DNA of 64,000 nucleotides from Floccularia luteovirens. Its lineage: Eukaryota > Basidiomycota > Agaricomycetes > Agaricales > Squamanitaceae. Where the stretch lies: contig VSJF01000008.1 in NCBI GenBank assembly GCA_009739215.1, forward strand, positions 1,426,001-1,490,000, written 5' to 3'. The notes under the pieces were generated by a model, which worked only from the letters and a program-made list of their open reading frames with translations, had not been told where the DNA came from and did no database searches. Shown here piece by piece: positions 1 through 12,743 of the stretch (position 1 is the first letter of the stretch; every line of letters begins with the position of its first letter). Made by a program: the position numbers and the translations under genes.

Positions 1-2253
1 AGGACTTTCCTCAGTCCCTGGTCGCTAACCTGTATCACTGAGCCTTCCAGTGTACTACGATCACCCATTTTAGCTCGTTCGGAAATTTCAATAAAAGTCG
101 CCACTCACTTTTTCTCATTTTCTAGCCGGCAACACTCATTACTCAACAAGACTAGCTGCCACACGATCGTCTTCATTTGCTCCGTCATGCGATACTTCTT
201 AGCGGGCGGGTGCTGGCTGTGATCCTTCTTATCTTTGCCATCCTTCCCACCTTCTCCATCTGCACCATCACCCCCACCAGCGTGTGATGCCGAATGGTCC
301 ACCTCCATCTCCTCTGTGGGATGCCGTGTCGGCGCAGCCGAATCCGGATTAGCACTCGTATCTGCTGCCTCTGCGCGTGCTTTTTCTTGTCGTTTATCTA
401 GAATTTTGATCAGTGGCTAGTGTAGGCAAAACGAATGATTAGGACATTACCCCATGCGATAACGCTCTTCTCCCACTCCTCTTCAGCTTTCGCAAACCCA
501 CTACTTGCAATTTGAGCCAGCTCTGCAAGTAGTTCGTCTTGCCTTTCCATGAGGAGTGCTGTGTGTTCATGGAACACAGTCCGTTTTATTAGTTTCTGTT
601 GAGAACTATGTCAGATTCGCAATATGGGAGAAGGAGAAATGCATACACTCATAGTAAACTTGTTATACGGAAATAGGACAGGCATTAGATTGAAGAAATG
701 TTCATCATACTCGTCCAGTCGGATTGCAAGAATTGCAAGATCGGCCAACTTTGGTTTAAGAGCAGGCGGGAATTTTCCTTTCTGAGCCCATGATTCTAGA
801 GTAGTTTGTCAGAGTTGGCACGAATCAAGTAATAAGTTTAGTTACCTTTGGCAATCTCTTCCTTCAATTTCTCGATGACAACTTGCAATTCTGGATGGAA
901 AGAGTGCTACAAACGATCAAGTCAGTTTATCTGGACGCAAAAATATGTAAGAAGACTCACAATATCAACAACCTTTCGCTTTTTGCCACCCTCTACAACA
1001 GTGACATAGCGTTTCCGCTTCTGCCCAGCTTTCTCTTCCTCATCTTTCGCCTCAGTCTTTATTGATGGTTGATCCTTGAGGTCAGAATCAGAGTTCAGTG
1101 CGATAGGGCTTTCGCGAGAGCCTTCCATGAGTTCTTTCTTGAGAGTTTGCGACTTGTTCTCTGAAGTGGATGAATTCAGAGCTGTGGCAAGACCAAGAGA
1201 TGCCTTCTTGGATTTTGGCTTCTTTGGTGTCCTACAACAAGTGTCTCAGTATAGGTTTCGTTTTGTCTTGAATACCAAGGACATAGGAATGCCATGAACG
1301 CAAGATGCACATAAATGGCATTGAACATAAAGTTGTCTCGAGGAGGGGGAAAGTGCAAAGAGGAAGAGCTGTAACACATACTTGTCTTTCATGAGGGCAA
1401 CTTCACCACTGGAAACATAAAAGCCCTGTTGCTTGGTTTGAGCAAAATATGTGCGCTCATCCACTGCAAGTTCAGAGTCATCAATGAAGGGATCTGATAT
1501 GTCATAGTACTCCGACGCCGCGTTTTTCTTCTATAAAGCATGTCAGTACGTAGCATATAGGTATTGGAACGATGATATATGCACCTTTCGTTTCTTAGCC
1601 TTTACGTCCTTATCCTTACCCTTATCCTTATCATCATCGTCTTCCTCACTCTCGCTGGTGTCCCCTTTCTTAGCAACAGGCGTTGGTGTTGGTGGGCGTT
1701 GTCCAGTCTCTTTTGCCTTGCGAGAGATATCGACTTCATAATTATCGGGACCACCTAACTTGATATCTAGCCTGATTGTCTGAAGTGGTGGCGGCGGGGG
1801 CGGGGGAGGCGGAGAGGGAGAGGGAGTACGCGCGGGTTTTGATGGTTTTGTTGAGCGTGGTTTTGTTGCAGTTGAGGCGGGTTTGGAAGATGACGGGATT
1901 GTGACGGGCGGGACCGAGGGATCGGAGTGTCGGGGAGAAGCGGGAGGATGAGGGAGAGAGGATGATGTCGGCGAAGAAGGATGAACGAGGATCGGGATTG
2001 GAATGGGTCGGTGTGGGGAACTTGGACTGGTTTGTGTTTCGTTCTTGTTGATCGAAATTTGGCCGTTGGCGACGTTGTCGGTAGTGACAGCGTTGCCAAC
2101 CTCATTGAGATTGCTGCCATCAATGTCGGTGTGACCGACGGCGAGTGAAGACCGACGACTCGTGCCCTCAGAGGAGGGTGGAGGGGATTGTGTGAGAAGT
2201 TGTAGAGGAGAACCATTTGACGATGTGTCGAGCATCTCGACGTCGTCAGGCAT
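1..2253 (-). CDS. HPC2: HPC2/ubinuclein-type HIR histone-chaperone subunit (3' end beyond window)
   Basis: Likely the HPC2/ubinuclein subunit of the HIR complex, which deposits H3-H4 independently of replication in the nucleus. The ATG is at 2253-2251. Exon 1 (2253-1585) encodes a disordered Ser/Pro-rich N-terminus with an IRLDIKLGG segment. Exon 2 starts at 1530 and carries the diagnostic Hpc2-related signature YYDISDPFIDDSEL, followed by a lysine-rich stretch in exon 3 (1231-961). Downstream exons (906-846, about 798-653, then through about 585-450) encode the ubinuclein middle domain: FPPALKPKLADLAI, RLDEYDEHFFNLMP, then KLIKRTVFHEHTALLMERQ. The exon ending near 110 closes with a GTGAGT donor, so at least one more exon lies at or beyond position 1. 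The gene looks intact. The HPC2 signature is seen; complex membership is inferred from family knowledge. Confidence 0.85.
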
Positions 2254-3030
2254 GGTAACTAAGTAGCTACGAGATACTTGTGCTAATTAGAAAGAGCTAC
2301 CAGCTGAAACTACAGACGAGACAGCGACAATGACTTAATTGGGGGGTTGGGGGAGGGGGAGTAGTAGGGACCGAGCGAGGAAGGGTGAAATGTCCCTAAG
2401 ACCAAGTCAAACGCGCCACGGGAATCGCCCACACAGCCAAATTCTCCAGCTGATTTCGAATTATTTGAGCCCATGTCCGTGCGTAACAATCGCTGCAGCG
2501 AATTAAATAAAACCCAATCTTCCACAAAATGCCCTTTTCTCCGATGCCGCGTGAGACTCTTTTCTCGCTTTCCTATTGGCTCGGCTATTTCCATCTTCTA
2601 AATCACTGCTCCTCCTCCTCCTCTTCCCTCTCCCATCCTTCCGTCTCCTTGGTTTCCGTCTACATCGTTCTGTGCAATTATCTTCTTTGGTTGTCCATTG
2701 TAATGTTTTTTTCGTGTTGAATACTGCAACCCTGTACCTTGTACCTATCTCCGGCTATTAACCTTATATCTCACGACCTTTTCCATTGAACTGGGTCTAT
2801 CTCCTTTGTGGAGTATCATTAATGTTCAGATTCTATCCCTACAACAGTAAGGCATCCCAATCATACCTGTGCCGATTTGTGCTACCTATCATTCCTCGGC
2901 CGCAGAGATATCATCACGAACAACGTTCTTTACGTCATGACAGTATCAGCGGCAAGTTGATCAACCATTGTACAGCAGTCTAGTATACGTCCACTTCAAA
3001 TCAAAGCTATAGGGACACAAGGTTCAAAAA
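2254..3030. other. Intergenic: HPC2 promoter and importin-13 3' flank
   Basis: No gene is supported here. A C/T-rich tract (about 2600-2660) and G-rich runs (about 2340-2360) precede the HPC2 start. Short open frames on both strands have no recognisable motif. Both neighbours are on the minus strand, so this should hold the HPC2 promoter and the importin terminator. Confidence 0.6.
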
Positions 3031-6000
3031 TCACATAGTAACAGTCGCATAACCAAAGTTAGAACCCTCCAACCCTCGCGCAACTAATGTAAATTGGTGG
3101 GCTGCCTCTCTTGTGCGTTTTAATGAACGCGACCTAGTTGTGATATATATAAACGGTTACACTATCAACGAAAACACATGCACTCACCCTACAACAGCCT
3201 TCAAAAACTTTTCTTTCACTTCGGGGCCAGCTTTGCTTGGCACAAAATCATCCTACAAAACGTCTCAAAAAGAATACTTTTAAAGAAAGGAGAGCAAAAC
3301 GCACAGCAAACAAGATTTCCTGCATCCACACCCCCGCACTCTCATCTCGTATCCCAGAAGTGCGATTCATTAACATCCCAAGCATTTCAATCAGATTCGG
3401 CTCGACACTTCGTGGAGCGACACCCGCAAAGCCTTGTAGAACTGCACGCATAATAGACCGCCCATGCGTTGCCAAGAGCCCACTCTTATGTGGAGAAATA
3501 TCTTCCGTGAGAGATGACCGATGAATGAGGGTTGTCTACATAGAGTACGAGATTTTGATTGATATGAAGTACCACCAAAAAAATTGAGATTCTTACCAAG
3601 AAATTACATGCTGAAACAAGTGAATAGCGTTCTTGAAGGGACAAAGATGTAATGGCACATTGCACAAGAGTATCCAATGCCCCATGTGGGAGGTTATAAA
3701 AACACATAGTAAAATCCTGCGCCACCTAAATATAGCGAGTCAACAATAATTGACTTTTACGAAACCTTTTTCACAACTAACTCTATCCATGCAGGCAAAA
3801 AACTCCTGTACGATATCCGGGTTCTGTTATACATACAGGAACAATGTTTGAATCAACGATTGGTATCAATGAAGTAGTAATACACTCACGGATTCCATTG
3901 CACCAGGGACGCTCAGTACACTCAAAGCACATTGCAACAAAACAGGGAGGACACTTGCTACAACGGCCTCACCCTCTCGCGTCGGTCCAGATTTTCAGAC
4001 TCAACGAGAACACAGGTGGGTTCAATTGCGCTATGAGGATGGCGGCAAGTGAGAGCCAAGCCGCCGTTAGCTGGCGCTGTGCTGCCAGGCAAACAAATTC
4101 AAGCAGAGGTCCTGCTGGGAGCGAGACCAGGGTAATATCACTGGGGAGGCATGTAATGGACTTGAAAAGGTCACTCAAGGCCTAAGAATAATCATTAGAA
4201 TATTTTATGGAAAACCAAAAACTAGACTTACATTACTAATACCAGCATCAGTCGACCAAAGGTCCACGATACTCCTCAAGGCGCTGAAAATCGCATCACG
4301 TAATTCAACCATCCGTAAGTCCTCCCGTGCCCGTTTGATTTTTTCTACTTCATCAAGAGTGACCGGATCTTCCTCGTCACCCAAAATATACCGCCTCTGT
4401 TGTGCGAGTCAGGCCTCGAGCTACTCCTGCTAGGGTTTCGAGGTTCAATATAGTAATGAGTCTTGCTTCGTCTGGTAGCTAATGATCATTTAATTAAAAA
4501 AATAATTGAGATAATAGTAAACGAGGTCGCACAGCTGTTGATGATTGTATGGCTGAGCCGAGTTTTTGCACAATGGGGCTCACTATTGCCTAAGTAAACT
4601 TTAAGATCAGTGTCATCATACTACATAAAAGCACTAACCTCGATTGGTGGTATTGCTTCATCTGCTGGGAGTGCTTGTATCACGCTTGCAATGGACTGTA
4701 GAACCTTTCCTTTTTCTGAGTCCTATACTTTTTGTCAACACAGTCATCACCAAAATCTAAAGCAGACTAACAGGAATCCTCTCCAAGCTTGCGTGGAGCT
4801 CGCCAAAGGCAACTATATGAGGCGCTAATGCCTTTCTATTCGCATCACACAAGTCCCGAAGCGCAACTGCAGCTTGTAAACAGAGCGACTCGTCAGTCAG
4901 TGAAGTCACGACATATGATAGTGCTGTCATTAGTAGTTCAGGACCAGACGGGGTTTGTTGACCGCTCTGAGCAGCGAACCAAGATGAGTAGTCTTCTACA
5001 TTGTGTAAACATAGCATCAGCAATAAGGGGATGTTAGATTTTGGGCTGACTTACTGATAACGCCGAGTGTTGTACGACGGACTCGATTGTGACCAGTAGT
5101 TGGCAATCGACCAAGTATATCAGGGCCAAAAAGTCGGGATAGATGGGGCGTTTTTTCGAGATCCAATGCTTCATGTATGGACATTATGCAGTGTAGGGTT
5201 GCTTCGATTTCCTATAATACTCGAATATTAGAAATGTATCCAAAGGAACATGTAATATACTCGTGCAATTACCTGCCAACCTTGACTTTCTGTTTTTGCT
5301 GCCAACTTATCCGCAAGGTCATTGACATAGTAGCCCAGCATGTCATCTCGTAACAAATAATACCTAAGGATTGGTTGCATAATTGTTCTGGTGTCCCGCA
5401 TATAAGTGACTTACGCATTGATAAGAGTGTCTCCGACATCCCTTCGATATCTGCTCAAAAGGATACATTATCATACCCTTAGAATAGATGTATAGAACGC
5501 ACACCAAGAACTTGTCGAGTTGGTCTGATGGGTCTGTTCAGTCACATGCCAGCAAGGGGAAAGTAAAAGCTAACCTTTTGACCACCCAGTCCCAGTAGGG
5601 GGAAATGTAACCTTTCTTCTTAATACTTGCACAAGCTCAATATATACCGCCTTAGCTACGGCTACTTGTTCACTTTCTTTCCCTGCTTGGGGTGTGTTAG
5701 AGAACGCATCTTCGTCTTCACTCTCTTGGAAGTAGAAGTCGGTACTCCACAATGCTTCTTGAAACAAATACCAAAATCCGAGTGTCATTTCACTTTCTTC
5801 TTCATCAACACCATAATACCCAGGAAGGCCTGTGTATGCTAGCAATAGCCGTAAAAATGTTTGGGTGAGGTGAGCTTTACTCTTCGTTGGAGCTGATGTT
5901 GATGGTGCCATAGGAGAAGTGATGTTAGTTGCTATGTATGAGGTTGAGTGGTCTCCAAGAGCAACCAAGAGTTTGCAAAGAGAGTGTGAAACCTCCGACA

Positions 6001-7227
6001 CATCATTTGATTGTATAGTAGACTCAACGATGGTATGACCAACAGAATCCAACCACAATAGAAGGGGTTCGGTTATCGTTCTGGTCCCTGAACCATTTGA
6101 GAACGCTGACTTGGAAAATATCTCTTGCAAGGTATCCGAAGCGACTACGAAAACAGAGGAGTTGTCCTCAGATGGATCCAACAATGCAATAAGCAAAGGG
6201 ATGATAGGTGTCAATTCACTGCATCATGAAAAGAGTAACACGTCAGGAATAGGCAGAATCCGCATTGAAAGCCATGCTGACTTTGTCGGGAAGATTGATA
6301 ACCACGATTGAAAACATTTCAAGGCTGATTGCACCTGTTGTGGTGGCGCCGAGGACAAAGGTTGGTTGATGGAGGACGTAATCAACTGAACAACCATTGA
6401 CGTAGCATCTAGCAAAGTTTGCTGCATCTGCATCCTATGAATATTCGATAAACACTCAGCGAAACATAATAGACATCGATTCATCTCACTTGCTAGGCCC
6501 TAGTAGGTCTGCACCTCCCACTTCCTCCGCTACTATAGCCAGAAAGTCTTGAATATGTTCTGTCGCGGCACCTCGCCCGGAAAATGACGTTACACAAGAA
6601 AGAATCCAATCAGGCCACCGTGTGGGTCTGCCTGGAGCCAACTTAAGGGCAAGTGAGGTCAGCTGGACGAAGACGATGACATTCATGAGAGGCAGTGAGA
6701 GCTTGAAACACTAGTGCGTACGGCGACGAAGAGCTTTCGAAGTATAAACTTGCTGCGCCCAATTGCGATTGAATGAGCAGTTAATTGTACGAGCAAGTCA
6801 CGTAGTGGTTCTGCATGGTCTGGTGGAAATGACGCCCTATCAAGCGGAATGTTAGTTGGACTAATTTCTGTAAAGGCGGACGACAAAATGCACCAATGAG
6901 ATTAACTCACCAGTCTCTAGCAATCTTCACTTGCGCTGTATGCGCACCAAAAAACTGCACATTCTGATCTGGATGCTCCAGCAATGGTATCACCAACCCC
7001 CATGCTTCTGGACGTTTTTGTATTTCAAAAAGCTCATGTTGAAGACTTCGTAAACCTTCTGGTGTCGTAGAAGATGTAGATGGACCATATGCTTGTTGAA
7101 TCAGCTGTTATTCAAATATTTATCAGTTCAGGACCCTCAAAAATCGAAGATATATTGTTGGGCATACATGACTGGCTCGCTCGATATCCAGTTGTGACAG
7201 TCGAGGTAAGAAACTTGGATCTGCCAT
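3031..7227 (-). CDS. IPO13: Importin-13-like karyopherin (importin-beta superfamily)
   Basis: A karyopherin-beta family nuclear transport receptor, most like importin 13 / yeast Pdr6, which carries cargo through nuclear pores under RanGTP control. The start ATG is at 7227-7225; a short first exon ends at a GTATGC donor. Exon 2 reads LIQQAYG and continues to NVQFFGAHTAQVKIARDW, the importin-beta N-terminal signature. Helical HEAT-type repeats follow across many small exons, including RPTRWPDWIL (about 6640), the long exon 6214-5570 (GFWYLFQEALW) and APRSVEPNLIEML (about 3430). The last intron uses GTGAGT near 3187, and the final exon encodes KRTREAAHQFTLVARGLEGS before a TGA at 3033-3031. If the previous exon were read through instead, it would stop at 3184, but the strong donor and the conserved tail favour the longer form. 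No frame break was noticed. Cargo cannot be told from the sequence. Confidence 0.85.
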
Positions 7228-8677
7228 TGATCAAACCAACGACAAAAAGTAATTGTAAAGGATTAAAGGTATCAGATGGCTAAGGTAGTTATATGGATTG
7301 TGTATAAAATTTACAAAAGGCACGGTGAACAAAGTGTGTTTGAAAGCCACACGCTCACGATTCTGAACTCGGCATGCGATCGCGTTTTTCCGGTTTTGGG
7401 TTCACTTAGCATACACAAAGCTTTCCTTAACATTAATATCCTATCTTTTCAAAAAGTGTTCCAGGAAGCCAGAGATGTGATGAAATGAAAGTGGGAGATG
7501 CACAGTCCACCACGGTCAACCGACCCAATACTTATATTCAATTTCGAAGAGGTTAAGCTTTAAGGCTTGCTCTTTTTAAAATCCGGGGTGCGTAGTTGTC
7601 CGTAGAGTTGGACTACGGTCCGCACAGCAAGTGACAGTCTCTGGGTTCCAACACCCTGGAATTGAATTGAGTCAAGAGCCTGCCAATGTGAATGTCCAGG
7701 TTACGAAAGGGTATTTAAAAGCTTGGGAGCAATTTCCACAGACCGCGCAACAGGGGTCTATAACGATTATACAGAGTAAGCAGATGGGATTTCATGGAGT
7801 TATGGGTTTACATAGAAGTTTTACCGTGGCAGATTGAACAGCTATTATAGCGTCTGTGTTGTACAGTGGCTGTACATGTTATTTATGGGTAGATATAGTT
7901 GTGTAAATCCGTTGGAGTTCGAACACCACCTCCACCTGAATGTAGCAGTACTCGAGTAAGTGCGTCTCGCACGCAGATATTGGATGTTTCATGACTCTGA
8001 ATTCTAGTGCGCCCGTATAATCTCACCGGCAGTTCACAGAAATGATCCCACCGCGAATATAGCATCTATGATTCGGTGTCAGAGTGTTGACAGCAACATA
8101 GACATGTACAGTTGAGCAACATTGCGCGGCCATCTTTCTCGGATAATTGGCTACTATCCCTGCTTGCGGTATTTCTTGGCCGTTAAAACGTTGATGAGTA
8201 TCCCAGCGCCCAACCGCCGCAGTATCATTCGATGACTTATAGACGAAAGTTAAAATACTATTTATGAGCTGTGAGTCTGATGCTATTTATTATCACAGGA
8301 GCTGTACGTAGGCTGTTCAGTTGGCATATTGGCCCGAATTTTTTCAACATATTTGGAGAACGATCAACAATCATCAAGTATTAATCAGTACTTACCGGAA
8401 CGCAACAAATCACGAACGAGATGTTATACGGTGCCGTGGGTGTCATTAGAGCTCCGAATGATCGCTTTGGAGACAACGAAGCGATGGACAGTTCTGTAAC
8501 CAAGAAGCCACGCCATATATAATACCCTCGTCCTCACTCCGCAGCAAAGCGGCTTGTGGAGTTGGTTGACGGCAAACCTACCTGAAACGAAAAAAGGGAG
8601 CCATCTTAAAGGTATAAAATGCCTGGTGTTCCAAGGTATTCCAGCATTCCCAACAAACCACCCACCCAGCAGACACA
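7228..8677. other. Intergenic between divergent genes
   Basis: Shared upstream region of the importin (minus) and the small secreted protein (plus). A TATA-like box (tatataata) lies at about 8515-8524, roughly 155 bp before the secreted-protein ATG. A small imperfect hairpin is formed around 7590-7625 (GTCCGTAG ... CTACGGTC). No coding sequence is supported. Confidence 0.5.
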
Positions 8678-9145
8678 ATGAAAACCACATTCGTCTCTCT
8701 CTTTACATTCGCCTTCTCTTTGTGTTAGTATGTTCAAAATTGTCATAAATTTGATGCTAATAAACACTTCTCCTTCAGTTGCGGCAGTTGCAGCAGTACC
8801 TGCGAGCATGAGCTCCCTGAGCATTCTTTCAACGTCTGATGTGTTCAGCAGCTTTACAGTACCCACCGGCACGGCAACAGATTCTGCAGTACCTACTGAT
8901 ACAGCAACGGACACTGCAGTACCAACCGGTACAGACTTACCGGGCGAATTCACCACCATCACAGCCACTATTTTGGAGGTGACAACCATCGTGCTCCCTG
9001 TGACTCCAACTGTGGAAACAACCACTTTTTCAATCCCTGCCACTGTCACTTGTAAGTTTAGTGCATTGGGCTGTCTTAGTGGAAGTACTAATCTTCGTTA
9101 AAGCTGTCGATTTTTCTAGCACCGACAGTGCGGAGCCCACTGTAA
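8678..9145 (+). CDS. Small secreted Thr/Ser-rich protein with internal repeats
   Basis: Three-exon model: 8678-8723, 8779-9051 and 9120-9145 (GTTAGT..AG and GTAAGT..AG introns, both phase 1), giving about 114 residues. The N-terminus (MKTTFVSLFTFAFSL, then AAVAAVPA) is a clear signal peptide. The mature part is rich in Thr, Ser, Val and Ala, with near-repeats such as PTGTATDSAV, PTDTATDTAV and PTGTDLP, so it is probably O-mannosylated. There is no cysteine in the mature region and no recognised domain. Such proteins occur as fungal cell-wall or secreted mucin-like proteins, but no function can be assigned. The 3' exon is short and its acceptor is the least certain part. Confidence 0.6.
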
Positions 9146-9767
9146 CATCCGCATTATCCTCCGCCTCGTTTTAGTTAGCATGAACTATTCAATATGTATA
9201 TATGTCTAGAGTAGAAAGACCTATCAATCTATGTGCTAGTACAGACGTGGTTTTACGTACAGTTATCACTCGAATTGTGTGACAAATTTTTAACTTCATA
9301 CACCCCTCCAGTTGATCCGGCAGGCGTGTATGATGTTGGTTTGTCATGAGATTAACGGGCTGGTGAATAAGTTGCAGAGTAAATGAGCATCTTTCACTTG
9401 ATTCAACTTCGTGAAGGGGCCAAAGTAATGAAAGCTAAAAATATAAATATCATCAGTAATTCGGTTTTATTTCGGAAAAATGATTATATAATACATAGTC
9501 ACAACACCGTGGGATGAACTCCTCTAACTCGGATGAGAGCCTGGGTAGGAGGCTGGCTATCACCGGATCCATTACATGACGATTTTATCTTACAAAAAAC
9601 AATTTTGAGTCATCTCAATCATGATGTTTTCTGAAAGGCAGTTACAGTCGTGGGATATTTGCACTTATGTCTTCATTGATCAAGTGATGAAGTAGAAATA
9701 TCTGGATCAGTGACCCAATAGGTACCTATATCCAATATCTAGAGTGATCGATAATCGATCATACAAA
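9146..9767. other. Intergenic, contains left MITE-like arm
   Basis: Non-coding. It holds one arm of a long inverted repeat at 9458-9513 (annotated separately) and AT-rich sequence around it. The peptidase gene promoter should lie in 9560-9767. Confidence 0.5.
9458..9513 (+). repeat. MITE-like repeat, left inverted copy
   Basis: About 56 bp that is almost perfectly the reverse complement of 18707-18764, differing by one 2-base gap next to an A run. The sequence gggtaggaggct, which forms the end of the right copy, recurs slightly downstream (about 9543-9554), so this looks like a rearranged or partial copy of the same element. Confidence 0.75.
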
Positions 9768-12240
9768 ATGTATAACCAACTAGCAGAAATTCCTTTTCCC
9801 TATATCTGCACAATTTCTTGGACCCTCAGGTGCGTGCTATGTTCAACTATTGTGTTCATGCTACATCAAACTTAAATTTATCGTTCACAGTTGCACAAAT
9901 TACATACACTGTTCGAGATCACGTCCGGAATGTCAAGAAAAAAGTGTTCAAATCGATATTTATTCAACAATCTCCTACGTTCTGTACTCCGATGGAAGAC
10001 GTGGGGGATATAGCTCTGTCTGTCTACTCAACCTCAATGGAGAAGCGGGCTATCCTGAGAGAGACACCAGGATCAGATGCAAAACGTTACGTTGAAATAT
10101 GGAATGGAGACCAATTGGAAGTCTCCTTAGATGTCACTGATAGACATGGATCATTCTATACTGATGGCAAGCCACTATATGAACTTTCTTTCAACATGCA
10201 ACCTGAACTTATTAGTAGAACATCTTTCAACTCTCGAATTCTCGTCATCTGAACGATCGCTACTTTACGTTGCTGAAGAAAAAAAACCCGAAAATGAAGA
10301 TAAATATGCTCGCTTCAGATATAAACCTCATTTTGGTGAAGGTCTTCCAGGCAAGAAAAGACCGAGAATTTATTTATTCCGGTGGGAAGAATCCCATAGT
10401 GATTCTGGGGCCCTGTTTGAAGCAAGCCTGGCACCTATTAAAACCCCTTTCAATATTCTTTTCGGCCAGGCAGTCTTTGCGCCGGGATCAGAGCATATAA
10501 TCTATGCAACCGGGTATGAATATACACCGGACGGTAGGATTCTTGGCCCCAAAGGATGTTACAATCGACCCACCGGAATCTGGCAGTTGGTCACCAAGTC
10601 TGACAGTATATCATCTCCGGAAGAGATACAATGCAATGCCACAAAGCTAACTCCGCCCAATTTGTCTTGCCGCTCCCCACGGGTGATTCGAGATGGAATA
10701 GACTCTCAATCTCACTCACTTATTTGGTTTTCAGCTCGTACTGGTGGTGCACACCTTGGAACGTCGTTATTGCAATCCATAAATCTCTCTCTGGGTGGGG
10801 AGGTCAAAGGAGATGATATTAAGACGATCATCGACATTATCGAAAGACCTAAAATAGGAGAATTTCCAGGACTCTATCCACCCAACCTATTACCATTGTC
10901 AACCCTCGCTCTCAAAGGTATCGCGGGACAAACTCTATTAATAAATACTACGTGGGGTTCTCGTACGACCATACTCCTTGTATCCACAACCACTGGCCTC
11001 GTACAAGAGCTGACCCCTGATGAGGACGGAAATCTTTTCAGCTGGTCCGTGCTTGCTACAGACGAAAAGGATGTGGTCATTTGCCAGCGAAGCAATCCAA
11101 AAGTTCCTTCCGAAGTTCTATTAGGAGTATTCGATGAAAGTGGAAGGGTTTCATGGTCCATTATTGAAAAAACTAGTCTTTCGCCCTCGCGTAAGGTGTT
11201 TTCTGAAGATATGATATGGTGATTGACGAGTTTATTTAGTTGAAGAGGCACTGTCAATGCTAAAGGTCTCAATAATACGTATTCCCGACCGCCATCCCGT
11301 AGAAACAATCGTGATTCAACAAAAATCAGTAGAAAACACACCACCATGTATCACCACTCTTCATGGAGGGCCACATGCTGCTACTACAACGACATTCGTA
11401 CCTAATACCACAGCCATGGCGCTCGAAGGGTGTCAGTATATTCTTTCTATTTAAAAGTAACAAATTGACATACAACTACTCCTCCTAGATACGATGTCGC
11501 TTCCAAACTATACAGGTTCCATAGGGTTCGGAGAGGCTGCTAACGTTCGCGTGCTTGGAAAATGTGGTACATTAGATGTTGAAGACTGTATCGCGACGGT
11601 TCGTCATCTGATCAAACTTGGAATCTCTGCAGAAGGGCCTGGAAAACAATTCATAACAGGTGGCAGCCACGGTGGATTTTTAGCCGCTCATTGTGGGTTC
11701 TTGTCAATTGTCTGATCTGTTACTTTGCTGATCCATATAAAAGTGATTGGGCAGTTTCCTGACGTGTTTAGTGCTGCCGTTTTAAGAAACCCTGTTACAT
11801 CTGCGGGCGAAATGGTAGCAGGAACAGACATTCCTGACTGGTGTTACGCCGAATTTGGGCTTGACTACCCAGTATCGTCTTTACCCCTCCACACCAAAGG
11901 AGACAGCAGCCTTGGTGAAGTTCATGTTGCACGGAACGAGAACGTAATACCTTTGATGACAACTGAGGTGTTCTCCAAATTGCGAGAGTCCTCTCCGATC
12001 GCATACGTCGATTCTATCACCGTTCCGGTACTTTTGTTGATTGGCGCGGCAGATTTGCGAGTACCAACTACCCAAGGAATACAATTCTACCATGCACTCA
12101 AGAGGCGGGGTTCTGACGGTCCCAAAGTCGAAATGCTAATATTCGAAAAAGAAAGTCATCCTTTGGACGGTGTTGAAGCTTCTAAGATTGGGTGGGAGGC
12201 TATCAAAGATTGGATTGCTGCCGCAAGGAAGTTGTCATAA
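9768..12240 (+). CDS. APEH: Acylaminoacyl-peptidase (prolyl oligopeptidase family S9)
   Basis: Serine peptidase that removes N-acylated residues from peptides in the cytosol. The C-terminal alpha/beta-hydrolase has LHGGPH (oxyanion loop), nucleophile Ser in GGSHGG (about 11670), Asp in GAADLRVP (about 12050) and His in KESHPLDG (about 12160). An N-terminal beta-propeller region precedes it (ERSLLYVAEEKKPENEDKYA and onward). Introns include 9830-9890, a GC..AG intron at 10167-10218 that gives FYTD-EHLSTLEF, 11191-11239, and two more near 11430-11490 and 11692-11742. The only good ATG (9768) is one base out of frame with the next exon. Reading MYNQLAEIPFP then ISAQFLGPS needs one C less in the CCC at 9798-9800. 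Everything downstream of that is intact to the TAA at 12238-12240. It is either a sequencing indel or a recent 5' lesion. Confidence 0.82.
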
Positions 12241-12743
12241 TGACCCAATTTTATTCGGATCAGAGCGTCTCAACATGTACTTTTGCAAAGTTATGTCAGT
12301 GTACTTCAAAAGAAAAATTAGCGGCCCACTGCCAGCTGGATCTCCCCTCAGATCCTCGTATTTTAGCAGGTACTTCCTTGTATCAAAAAAATTGTAGGAA
12401 CTGCCGGCCTTGCCCAATTGTGGATAGTTATGTACACTTCAACTTCAAGAAGGAACCTCATTTCTATTAGAGACTAATGGAGTCGGAAGTATGTTCTGGT
12501 AAAGAACCTACTTCGTATTCCATTACATATATGCAGACCAATGTCTGTCTATGTGTGTGGACGGTGGTCCCATCTAAGGTTTATTCTGTCGGGCGTACAT
12601 ACTGAACATATGGTCTCAGTATATTTCAAAAAATATGAACTGGCTGTGACGAAACGTTGACATCCGATCGGCGCATTGCGCACCTTTTCCTTATTACCAC
12701 TACGTGATTAAAATTACCCAAAACCGAAAGTATACGTTCTCCA
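12241..12743. other. Intergenic, nothing recognised
   Basis: Spacer between the peptidase stop and the first GH79 ATG. A few open frames have no family signature. It must contain the peptidase terminator and the GH79-1 promoter; no clear TATA box was picked out. Confidence 0.5.

Noticed and set aside
1767..2216. 149-codon open frame overlapping HPC2 exon 1
   Set aside because: Out-of-frame shadow of the low-complexity Ser/Pro exon; the other frame carries the gene and splices into the Hpc2 motif.
7570..7660. Possible tRNA or structured RNA (GTCCGTAG ... CTACGGTC)
   Set aside because: Only a short stem; no A/B box arrangement or four-arm structure could be drawn.
8606..9101. Antisense 147-codon frame over the small secreted protein
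   Set aside because: Its Val/Thr repeats are just the complement of the Thr-rich coding repeat; the plus strand has a signal peptide and good introns.
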